Notes under the pieces: model-generated
Database searches by the model: none
Seen by the model: only the letters and a program-made list of their open reading frames with translations
What the model was told of the DNA's origin: nothing
In this document: piece after piece, positions 43,215 through 50,046 of the stretch
How positions within the stretch are numbered: position 1 is the first letter of the stretch
How the letters are laid out: every line of letters starts with the position of its first letter
From: Nitrospira sp. SB0677_bin_15
GTDB taxonomy: Bacteria; Nitrospirota; Nitrospiria; Nitrospirales; UBA8639
Direction of reading: 5' to 3'
NCBI GenBank assembly: GCA_009842645.1
Contig: VYFB01000060.1
Location: forward strand, 13,575-63,620
Length of the DNA stretch: 50,046 nt
Translations under genes and position numbers: made by a program

Positions 43215-43379
43215 GGGAATGGTAGATGGGGTTTCCTTGCCTGCCTAGAATAACGAAGTCATCAACGAAACGAAAGGGGCACTCTTGTCAGACTGGCTCC
43301 ACGAAACGTACAGTAGCTACCATGAAATGCCTTTTATAGTGAACACGATTCATAGCAAGAACTTTCGAGGTCGCCCGTT

Positions 43380-44096
43380 GTGAGCGGTATTCTTTTGCTG
43401 GGACTCCTGATTGGCATGCAGCATGCGTTGGAGGCTGATCACGTGGCAGCCGTATCGTCGCTCTGCACGGGTACGCGATCCGTTCGCCGGATTGCCGTCC
43501 ATGGCGCAGTTTGGGGCCTGGGCCATTCGTTGACCTTGTTCATCTTTGCCGGTGCGGCTGTCTTTTTGGATCTGCGTTTCGGTGAGACCCTGGCGCAGAC
43601 GTTGGAGGGCGTGGTCGGCGCAATGCTGATCCTGCTGGGCGGACAGGTGCTCTTTCGCCTGTGGCGGGAACGCCTCCATTTCCATACGCATCGTCACTCC
43701 GACGGCCTGCCCCATTTCCACGTCCATAGTCATCATGGTGAGAACGCGGACCATGATCCTGACCGTCACGTTCATGCCCATGCGAACGGACTGCCCCTGC
43801 GGACACTCGTGGTGGGCATGGTGCATGGTTTGGCCGGATCAACGGCCCTGGTGGTTTTGACTGCTTCGACCGTACAGGACCCGGTCATCGGCCTGCTATA
43901 CGTCGGGCTGTTCGGCCTGGGGTCGATAGCCGGTATGACGGTACTGTCTTCGGCGCTCGCCGTCCCCTTGGCTTGGACCGCGCAGGCTTTCACGTGGGCT
44001 CACCGCAGCCTTCAGACCGTCGTAGGGCTCGCCACAATGGGAATCGGAACAGCGTTACTGATAGAGGCTGGAATGGCTTTCCTTTTCTACACCTGA
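43380..44096 (+). CDS. NiCoT/UreH-like nickel or cobalt permease
   Basis: A 238-residue membrane protein with about six hydrophobic segments. The first helix holds HALEADH (H15, D20, H21), the H-X4-DH signature of nickel/cobalt transporters. A second motif, MVHGLAGSTALVVL, fits the same family. Between helices 3 and 4 lies a loop with about 15 histidines (HFHTHRHSDGLPHFHVHSHH and onward), a likely metal-binding site. The start is GTG at 43380 with GAGG upstream. Nickel for urease or hydrogenase, or cobalt for B12, would be the cargo; the window has no gene to decide. Divergent from mutS2. Confidence 0.8.
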   Translation: MSGILLLGLLIGMQHALEADHVAAVSSLCTGTRSVRRIAVHGAVWGLGHSLTLFIFAGAAVFLDLRFGETLAQTLEGVVGAMLILLGGQVLFRLWRERLHFHTHRHSDGLPHFHVHSHHGENADHDPDRHVHAHANGLPLRTLVVGMVHGLAGSTALVVLTASTVQDPVIGLLYVGLFGLGSIAGMTVLSSALAVPLAWTAQAFTWAHRSLQTVVGLATMGIGTALLIEAGMAFLFYT

Positions 44097-44207
44097 AACG
44101 ATCATTGGAAAATAGCCACTTTTGTCTTTCTCGCGCACGCAAATGACAGAAGGGTGCAAAGGCGTCCCATTTTCATCTCTTGGTGTGCAGGGGAGGTAGA
44201 GCCTTTA

Positions 44208-44246
44208 ACCCCTCGCCCCTTGCGGGAGAGGGTCGGGGTGAGGGGG
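44208..44246. repeat. REP-like hairpin (family 1)
   Basis: CCCCTCGCCCCTTGCGGGAGAGGGTCGGGGTGAGGGGG. Confidence 0.88.
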
Positions 44247-44315
44247 CTTGTTCCGACCAATCCGGTTTCCTTAGAATGGCGTGTTTGTTCGTTGATAATT
44301 TCCACTGTCTCCTTC

Positions 44316-44368
44316 TGTCATCCCCGACCCAGATCGGGGATCCAGTTTATATGGTTGGGAATGACGGA
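44316..44368. repeat. GATCCCCGA dyad (family 3)
   Basis: GTCATCCCCGACCCAGATCGGGGATCCAG, then a TTGGGAATGACGG arm. Confidence 0.8.
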
Positions 44369-44375
44369 GGAAAAC

Positions 44376-44413
44376 TCCCCCTCACCCCAGACCTCTCCCT
44401 CCGGGGGAGAGGG
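44376..44413. repeat. REP-like hairpin (family 1)
   Basis: CCCCCTCACCCCAGACCTCTCCCTCCGGGGGAGAGGG ends 4 bases before the next ATG and can serve as its ribosome site. Confidence 0.88.
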
Positions 44414-44417
44414 TGAT

Positions 44418-45671
44418 ATGAGGCATGACCCGAAGGTTCCTACCATGACCCAGGATGAAGCTCGTTCGTATCTGAATTATCTTCTGACGTTGAGTCTCCG
44501 TCGCGAAGAGGCGTTTGGCCCGTTGGCGATCGCGTTTCTCCGTGAACGGGACTTGACGGCTCTCGGCGTCGCTCCGGAAGAACAGTTCAGCCTGATCATC
44601 GCCACGATCCAGGCCATTGCCCCGGAACCCAAACGGTATTCGCTTAAATTGGAACTACTGCAAAAGGCCCGTCAATTGCTCGCGAACACGCGGTTCTTCG
44701 ACCCCGAATTGGACAAGGACCTGGAGCACGATATTCAGAAAACCACTGCCGAGTTGTCTATCTATAACGACGCCATGAAGTCGTCCCGGAATGCGCCGGT
44801 CGATCGTCACGCGCTGATTGTCGAAACTGATCTCCCGGACTATTTTCTGGACCTGGCCCAAAAACGAGCCGGGGCGTATTACCAGAATAAATACCGGCTC
44901 ACCAAGGAGGCCAAGACCGCGCAACATTTCGGCGGCACGCCCAAGCGATTTGAACCTGAAAATGAAGCCCTGCATAAGGAATTTCCCGGTGCCTGCGCAC
45001 CCTTCATGGCCGTTCGGACGAACGGGTTTCATATGATGCTTCCCTTCGACCTGAAGATCAGCCGGTGCCCCGACGACCCACTGGACGCGGGCGTCCGGAT
45101 TTTTTACGCAAAAATGGGATATTCGTATCCGCTCCGGTACGAAATGGGTAAGCTGTGCAGTTATCACGACGGGCAGGTCTATGATATTGCCCTGGACGAT
45201 CCCAACCTCTTATTCGTGTCCTTTTCCGGCATCAAGGACGCCGAATTTTCATCCCAGGCCGTGCCGGCTTCCGGAGACGTGCCCCCGGAATACGCCTACC
45301 CCCTCGCCGTGCTTGAACATACGGGCAGCCTCGGGCCGTTCATCCAGGTCAGTTGTAATTTCAAAGTCTGGTTCGATGCCTCCAAGGTGGCCATCCTGAT
45401 CCAGGGAGCACCGGACCTGTACGAATACGGACTTCAGGGCGGCGCCGGGCTGATGACCAGATCGTACGCCTCGGACAAGGTCACGACCTACGCCCAAGCC
45501 CAATCTCAACCCTGGCAGGAAGGGCTGAGTTTTAATTTCGTGAATCTCCACCTGACCCTGAGCCCGGGAACGGACACCGGCCTTATTCCGCACAGCACGC
45601 CGATCTTTACGGTCTTTCCCGTCCTGAGCAAACAATGCTACAAATTCAGTACACCTATTGATACGCAATGA
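44418..45671 (+). CDS. Protein of unknown function, about 417 residues
   Basis: The ORF track opens at 44154, but 44154-44413 is repeat DNA. The first sensible start is the ATG at 44418 (MRHDPKVPTMTQDEARSYL), or the ATG at 44445. The protein looks cytoplasmic. The N-terminal 110 residues are helical (LLTLSLRREEAFGPLAIAFL onward). The rest is mixed alpha/beta with well-kept blocks such as MAVRTNGFHMMLPFDLKISR, SYPLRYEMGKLCSYHDGQ and a Gly-rich ending YEYGLQGGAGLMTRSYAS. No catalytic motif is recognised. It is on the same strand as the CorC-like gene 200 bases downstream, but a promoter candidate lies between them. Confidence 0.75.
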   Translation: MRHDPKVPTMTQDEARSYLNYLLTLSLRREEAFGPLAIAFLRERDLTALGVAPEEQFSLIIATIQAIAPEPKRYSLKLELLQKARQLLANTRFFDPELDKDLEHDIQKTTAELSIYNDAMKSSRNAPVDRHALIVETDLPDYFLDLAQKRAGAYYQNKYRLTKEAKTAQHFGGTPKRFEPENEALHKEFPGACAPFMAVRTNGFHMMLPFDLKISRCPDDPLDAGVRIFYAKMGYSYPLRYEMGKLCSYHDGQVYDIALDDPNLLFVSFSGIKDAEFSSQAVPASGDVPPEYAYPLAVLEHTGSLGPFIQVSCNFKVWFDASKVAILIQGAPDLYEYGLQGGAGLMTRSYASDKVTTYAQAQSQPWQEGLSFNFVNLHLTLSPGTDTGLIPHSTPIFTVFPVLSKQCYKFSTPIDTQ

Positions 45672-45687
45672 ACGCTTATGCTATAGT
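45658..45687 (+). promoter_or_regulatory. Promoter candidate before the CorC/HlyC gene
   Basis: TTGATA (45658-45663), 18 bases, TATAGT (45682-45687), at the very end of the 417-residue gene and about 190 bases upstream of the next start. Confidence 0.4.
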
Positions 45688-45874
45688 AACTGTTCCGATG
45701 GATGACGACGGTCCCAGACGATATTTCCGTCACCAGCACACTGCTCTCCACCCGTCTTATTCGTTTTTCTTTGTCCATTTCCCATCACCTGATTGGCACG
45801 AAGCAAAGAGATTGATTTCTCTACGTTTTCCGGGCCTGCTGCCTTCCGGCAGGGGTTTGTCCTGATTTGATCCC

Positions 45875-47146
45875 ATGGAATACATCGCCATTGTGATTTG
45901 CTTGCTGCTTTCCGGCTTGTTTTCAGGAGCGGAAATCGCGTTCTTTTCCCTTTCCGAGACCAAGTTGCAAACTATGGCAGAGGAAGGCCGCCGGGCAGCG
46001 AAACTGGCGCTCTCCCTCAGACAGAATCCCCAGCGACTGCTTTCGACCATCCTGATCGGAAACAACGTCGTCAACCTGACGGCCGCCGCGTTGATTTCCA
46101 TGATCACCTTTGAGCATTTCGGGTCAGAAGCGGTTGCGATTGCGACCGGCGCATTGACGGTTTTTGTGCTGATTTTTGGGGAAATCGTTCCCAAAACCTT
46201 GTGCGCCAAATACGCACCCTCAGCCGTCCAATTCTTCTCGTACATGATCTATTGGATGGAAAAACTCTTTACTCCGGCCCTGTTCCTGTTGGAACCTCTG
46301 ATTCTGAAATTGACCGGAGGACGGGGGCTGGCCGTCCCGTTCGTGACGAAAGAAGAACTGAAGATCATGATTGAGGCCGGCGGCAAAGCCGGGATTCTCG
46401 AAAGCGAAAAAGTCGAGATGATCAAGAACCTCTTCGAGTTCACCGAGCTCACGGCCAAGGACGTGATGACCCCGAGAATCGATACGATCGTCATGGACAG
46501 CACGCGGTCTTTGGACGACGCTAAAGACGACCTGTTCAGTATCAAACATTCACGGATTCCCGTCTATGAGGACATCCGCGATAACATCACGGGGATTTTA
46601 TATCGTACGCACGCCTTGATCGAATTGGCCCAGGGAAATCGTACCAGCCAACTCAAGGAATTAGCCCTCCCGCCGCTCTTTATTCCCATTTCCAAGCCGG
46701 TCGGCGACCTGTTGAAGCAATTTCAGCAGGAGAAACGCCACATTGCGATCGTCGTCAATGAATTCGGCGGGGTCATGGGCATCGTCACCACGGAAGATCT
46801 CCTGGAAGAGGTCGTGGGTGATATTCTCGACGAGACGGACGTGACTGAGGAACTGATCAAACGGACCGGCAAAGATGAGATTTTGGTGAGCGGTCGAACG
46901 GAAGTTCGCAAAATCAATGAATTTCTGAAAGTCGCCTTGGACAAAGACGAAGACGTCGTCTTCTATACCATCAGCGGACTCATCCAGCAGCACCTCGGTC
47001 ATATCCCGGCGGTCGGTGAGGAACTCCGGGTAGCCGGTTGCCTGCTGACCATCCGGGATGCCGACAACCGATCCATCAAGAGCGTCCAGATCCACAAACT
47101 GGAGGACGTGTCCCAGGAAGAACCGGAGCCCGCCCAAGCCGTATAA
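45875..47146 (+). CDS. CorC/HlyC-family membrane protein (CNNM-CBS)
   Basis: A 423-residue protein with the standard order. The N-terminal CNNM/DUF21 membrane domain has about four segments in residues 1-145, including [20 protein letters not shown] and [24 protein letters not shown] pair (about 200-330, with [12 protein letters not shown] and [20 protein letters not shown]) and a C-terminal CorC_HlyC domain follow. Homologues take part in magnesium or cobalt export; haemolysin is only a historic name. The frame is intact. It converges on ligA. Confidence 0.93.
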   Translation: MEYIAIVICLLLSGLFSGAEIAFFSLSETKLQTMAEEGRRAAKLALSLRQNPQRLLSTILIGNNVVNLTAAALISMITFEHFGSEAVAIATGALTVFVLIFGEIVPKTLCAKYAPSAVQFFSYMIYWMEKLFTPALFLLEPLILKLTGGRGLAVPFVTKEELKIMIEAGGKAGILESEKVEMIKNLFEFTELTAKDVMTPRIDTIVMDSTRSLDDAKDDLFSIKHSRIPVYEDIRDNITGILYRTHALIELAQGNRTSQLKELALPPLFIPISKPVGDLLKQFQQEKRHIAIVVNEFGGVMGIVTTEDLLEEVVGDILDETDVTEELIKRTGKDEILVSGRTEVRKINEFLKVALDKDEDVVFYTISGLIQQHLGHIPAVGEELRVAGCLLTIRDADNRSIKSVQIHKLEDVSQEEPEPAQAV

Positions 47147-47156
47147 CACCCCCAGG

Positions 47157-47222
47157 TTTTTCTTTCTTCCTTCCTCCTTCCTTCCTTCTTCCTTCTTCCT
47201 TTCCTTCTTCCTTCCCCCCTCT
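47157..47222. repeat. 66-base uninterrupted pyrimidine tract
   Basis: Only T and C from 47157 to 47222, made of CTTCCTTC-like units, between the convergent CorC/HlyC and ligA genes. Confidence 0.9.
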
Positions 47223-47255
47223 ACCTCCCCTCGCCCCTCCTTACAAAGGAGGGGA
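47223..47255. repeat. CCTTACAAAGG dyad fragment
   Basis: CCCCTCCTTACAAAGGAGGGG is a perfect short palindrome related to the long element at 1681-1776. It encodes the last residues and the stop of ligA. Confidence 0.85.
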
Positions 47256-49286
47256 AGAATCGGGTCGAACCAAGTCAAGAAATCCGGCTTCGTCAAGCAT
47301 GGCGACACCCAGACGCTTGGCCTCGTCCAATTTCGACCCCGGAGCCTTTCCCACGACCACGTACGCGGTGTGTTTACTGACGGCAGAAGTGACCCGGCCG
47401 CCAAGTGCTTCAACACGTTGCGCGGCTTCCTGCCGGCTGACGCTCTCCAGCTCGCCGGTAAACACGAACCTTTTTCCTTTCAGGGGAGCGGCCCGCCCCG
47501 TCGCCTCACGGGGAACGGCTTGCACGGTCACGCCCAATGTTTTCATCCTGTCAAGCACAGCCGCGTTTCGGGGTTCGGCAAAGAAGTGGATCACGCTCTG
47601 CGCAATTTCCGGCCCTACGTCGTGAATCTCCAGTAATTCCTCACGGGTCACGGTCAGAAGCTTATCCAACGAACCGAACTGCGAGGCCAGAACCTGCGCA
47701 ACGTGCTGACCAACGTGGTGAATGCCGAGACCGAAGAGAAACCGTTCCAATGACGGGGTTTTGCTTTGCGCAATAGCCGCCAGCAATTGTGCAGCGGATT
47801 TATCCGCAAATCCATCCAGGCTCAAGAGTTGGTCTTTGGTCAAACGGTACAGATCAGACAAATCCTTCACAAAGGATTTATCCACCAATTGCGCTACGGT
47901 TTTCTCTCCCAGACCTTCGATATTGAGAGCGCCCTTGGAAGCAAAATGTTGGACGCCGCCTTTCAACTGTGAGGAACAGACGGTTTGCCCCGTGCAATAG
48001 TAGATGGGGCCTTCCTGCACCACGGCCGATTGACACACCGGACAGGCAAGAGGGATTGCAAACGAAGCGCCGCGTTGTTCCCCGGAAACCGCTACCCGTT
48101 CGACAATATCGGGAATGACGTCTCCTGCCCGTTCAACCTTGACCGTATCCCCTACCCGCACGTCCTTGCGCGCGACTTCTTCCACGTTGTGCAGCGTGGC
48201 CCGGCTGATCGTCACGCCGCCGACTTCAACCGGCGTTAGCAGGGCGATGGGCGTCAACGCTCCGGTTCGTCCCACCGACACCACAATGTCCTGGACGGTC
48301 GTCAATTCCTTGCGGGGCGGAAATTTAAAGGCAATTGCCCAGCGCGGGCTTCGGGATTTTTCCCCGAGTTGCTCTTGCTGATCGCGTGAATTGAGCTTCA
48401 CCACGATGCCGTCGATTTCAAAGGGCAAGCCTTCCCGTTGTTCCATCATGCCGTGGTGAAACGCAATGACCTCCTCAATGCCGTCACAGATCCGGCGTTG
48501 CGCAGGATCGGGAACGGGCAGCCCCCAAGCCTCAAGCAAGGCAACGGTCTCTCCATGCGTAGGCGGCAACCGACCGGACGAGACCATCAAGTCATAACAG
48601 GTGAGCACCAGGGGTCTGGATTCCGTGATCCGGAAATCGAGTTGTCTGAGGGAGCCGGATGCCGCGTTGCGGGGATTCGCAAACGTCTTTTCTCCTCGTT
48701 CGGTCAGTTGACGATTGAGGACCTGGAAATCGGGCAGGCGCAGATACGCTTCCCCCCGGACCACAATTCGTTGCGGAACGTTTCCGTGAAGCGTCAGGCA
48801 AGCCAGGCGAGCAAGAATCGTTCGAAGGTTCGGAGTAATATTTTCCCCTGTCTGCCCGTCGCCCCTGGTAGCCCCGCGGGTGAAGGTCCCGTTTTCATAC
48901 ACGACGACAACCGACAACCCGTCGTATTTGGGCTCAACGGCGTACTCGACCCGGCCGGAGTCAAGTTCCTTCTTTATGCGTGTATCAAAGGCAGAGACTT
49001 CCCCGGGGACCAGAACGGAATCGAGACTCAACAACGCGCGATCGTGCGGCACTTTCGCAAATTGTGCGAGCGGCGCGCCACTCACGCGTTGCGTGGGAGA
49101 ATCCGGCGTGAGCAGGTCGGGATGCTGCTTTTCCAGATCCTGAAGTTCCTTGAACAGGTTGTCGTATTCCGAATCTGAAATTTCGGGTTCATCGAGATGA
49201 TAGTAGAGATAATCGTGATGGCGGATCTGCTTGCGCAACTCGGCAATTCGAGCTTGACGATCAAAAAAAGTATCGGATGAAGACAT
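47241..49286 (-). CDS. ligA: NAD-dependent DNA ligase
   Basis: A 681-residue ligase that seals nicks during replication and repair. Domain Ia carries HHDYLYYHLDEPEISDSEYD near residue 22, which binds NMN. The adenylation lysine is K120 (EPKYDGLS), and GATRGDGQTGENIT, EIDGIVVKLNS and the OB fold follow. The zinc finger has cysteines in CPVCQSA and YYCTGQTVC. Helix-hairpin-helix repeats and a C-terminal BRCT domain (GKRFVFTGELESVSRQEA) complete it. The last six residues (DSSPPL) and the stop come from a repeat. A truncated MITE lies 20 bases upstream of the ATG. Confidence 0.97.
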   Translation of the reverse strand: MSSSDTFFDRQARIAELRKQIRHHDYLYYHLDEPEISDSEYDNLFKELQDLEKQHPDLLTPDSPTQRVSGAPLAQFAKVPHDRALLSLDSVLVPGEVSAFDTRIKKELDSGRVEYAVEPKYDGLSVVVVYENGTFTRGATRGDGQTGENITPNLRTILARLACLTLHGNVPQRIVVRGEAYLRLPDFQVLNRQLTERGEKTFANPRNAASGSLRQLDFRITESRPLVLTCYDLMVSSGRLPPTHGETVALLEAWGLPVPDPAQRRICDGIEEVIAFHHGMMEQREGLPFEIDGIVVKLNSRDQQEQLGEKSRSPRWAIAFKFPPRKELTTVQDIVVSVGRTGALTPIALLTPVEVGGVTISRATLHNVEEVARKDVRVGDTVKVERAGDVIPDIVERVAVSGEQRGASFAIPLACPVCQSAVVQEGPIYYCTGQTVCSSQLKGGVQHFASKGALNIEGLGEKTVAQLVDKSFVKDLSDLYRLTKDQLLSLDGFADKSAAQLLAAIAQSKTPSLERFLFGLGIHHVGQHVAQVLASQFGSLDKLLTVTREELLEIHDVGPEIAQSVIHFFAEPRNAAVLDRMKTLGVTVQAVPREATGRAAPLKGKRFVFTGELESVSRQEAAQRVEALGGRVTSAVSKHTAYVVVGKAPGSKLDEAKRLGVAMLDEAGFLDLVRPDSSPPL

Positions 49287-49305
49287 GGTTACATATCCCG
49301 TCGTG

Positions 49306-49340
49306 CGTGCGACCGATAGTGCACTTCATCAGAGGTTCCT
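49306..49340. mobile_element. Remnant of the 144-bp MITE-like element (copy D)
   Basis: CGATAGTGCACTTCATCAGAGGTTCCT matches one end of the full copies. The other end is missing. It lies in the 226-base divergent gap between ligA and the lipoprotein gene, whose remainder holds only a TTAACAAATACAGG fragment and no clear promoter. Confidence 0.8.
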
Positions 49341-49512
49341 TTACGTATTCATTAACAAATACAGGACATCGCGCCCCCCTCGCAAGAACGACAGAAAGAG
49401 GGATGGGTATATTTGACATTCCCGAACGTCCCTCTCTACCTTATCATCCAGGTTATTCTTGAGAATCTGCCGTTTTTCACCGGATCAACACTGAAAATCG
49501 AAAGGGGACCTG

Positions 49513-50019
49513 ATGTTTCAAAACCCTCAGTCCGTTCGGCACCAATGTGCCCCTCGCTCATTTTCAACAAAATTGGCATTTCAAGCAGGACTGCTCGTTT
49601 TACTCGGCGCCGTCCTTTCGACGGGTTGTGTCAGCAATGAACAGTACAAGTCGGAAAAGGCTCGTTGTTTGAATTTTCAGCGCCTGCTGGCACAAGAGGA
49701 AAACCGCGCAAGCACGCTGGATGACAAATTGGCGTATAAGGATAAGGAAATCAACAAACTCAATGCTCAATTAAAGGAAATGGAGGATAAAATAGCGGCA
49801 TCGGAATCCGAAAACCGCGACCTGACCGTTAAACTCGATGCCCTGGAGCAACAAAACCATCAACAGTCGGAACCGGAATCTATTCCGGAATCTTCCACTC
49901 TCTCAAAAGACTCAGACCCTTCCGGGGAAAAGACACTTTCCGAACCGTCGCTTTCCGATCCTTTTCTGAGCGATGAAGAACTGACAAACATGCTCGATCA
50001 CAGAGATATAAAAGAATAA
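49513..50019 (+). CDS. Coiled-coil lipoprotein of unknown function
   Basis: A 168-residue protein. After a polar lead, a hydrophobic segment (AFQAGLLVLLGAVL) ends in the lipobox VLSTGC with Cys39, so it should be a membrane-anchored lipoprotein. Residues about 45-115 are a heptad-rich coiled coil (LDDKLAYKDKEINKLNAQLK). The tail is rich in Ser, Glu and Pro and ends in an acidic helix. It resembles small Lpp- or TolA-like spacers in architecture only. AAAGGGGA precedes the ATG. No gene follows in the 27 bases that remain. Confidence 0.8.
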   Translation: MFQNPQSVRHQCAPRSFSTKLAFQAGLLVLLGAVLSTGCVSNEQYKSEKARCLNFQRLLAQEENRASTLDDKLAYKDKEINKLNAQLKEMEDKIAASESENRDLTVKLDALEQQNHQQSEPESIPESSTLSKDSDPSGEKTLSEPSLSDPFLSDEELTNMLDHRDIKE

Positions 50020-50046
50020 ACCGCTACAATCCCCTCCCTCCCCCTC

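Noticed and set aside
45668-45865. 65-residue ORF after the 417-residue gene
   Set aside because: Composition is unlike a protein, and it overlaps a promoter-like sequence and has no ribosome site.

Overview
The window is a stretch of bacterial chromosome of moderate GC, almost entirely housekeeping genes with an accessory segment in the middle. Gene content and protein character suggest a Nitrospirota (Nitrospira-like) bacterium. The clues are a NarK-type nitrate/nitrite permease, the style of the pyr, rib and pur operons, an RpoH-groESL arrangement and very dense short palindromic repeats. The assignment to phylum is an inference from protein resemblance, and I cannot resolve genus or species.

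Layout. 1-1.1 kb: a perfect octamer tandem repeat abutting an IS1595-family transposase gene. 1.1-12.2 kb, minus strand: a pyrimidine operon read as promoter, PyrR-binding leader, attenuator, pyrR, pyrB, pyrC, DUF4149-like gene, carA, sppA, M48 lipoprotein protease, carB. Together these encode carbamoyl phosphate synthase, aspartate transcarbamylase and dihydroorotase, with PyrR as the RNA-binding regulator. 12.2-15.5 kb: a 598-residue protein of unknown function and proA. 15.7 kb: tRNA-Phe(GAA). 16-20.3 kb: an orphan protein and purBSQ bracketed by two toxin-antitoxin modules (dinJ-yafQ and mazEF). 20.5-23 kb: ribBA-ribH-nusB. 23.3-28.4 kb: NarK-type permease, then rpoH flanked by two inverted 144-bp MITE-like elements, then groES-groEL ending in a strong terminator. 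28.6-38 kb: accessory region with a secreted endonuclease-like protein, a type IIL restriction-modification enzyme, four toxin-antitoxin-like modules (one with a nonsense-mutated brnT), two paralogous small genes with decayed 3' halves, and an AAA/DUF4143 ATPase. 38-50 kb: YbdK-type ligase, queG, mutS2, a NiCoT-like permease, a CorC/HlyC-type membrane protein, ligA and small exported proteins.

The dominant unusual feature is repeat density. I count about 15 copies of a CCCTCACCCC/GGGAGAGGG hairpin, 5 copies of a GGTCGGGTTA-type dyad, about 9 copies of a GATCCCCGA-type dyad and 4 copies of the MITE. They occupy most intergenic gaps and in several places supply start regions, ribosome binding sites, C-termini or stop codons of genes. 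The best regulatory find is the PyrR attenuator ahead of pyrR. The most interesting structural finds are the MITE pair around rpoH, the decayed small-gene pair and the toxin-antitoxin/R-M cluster.
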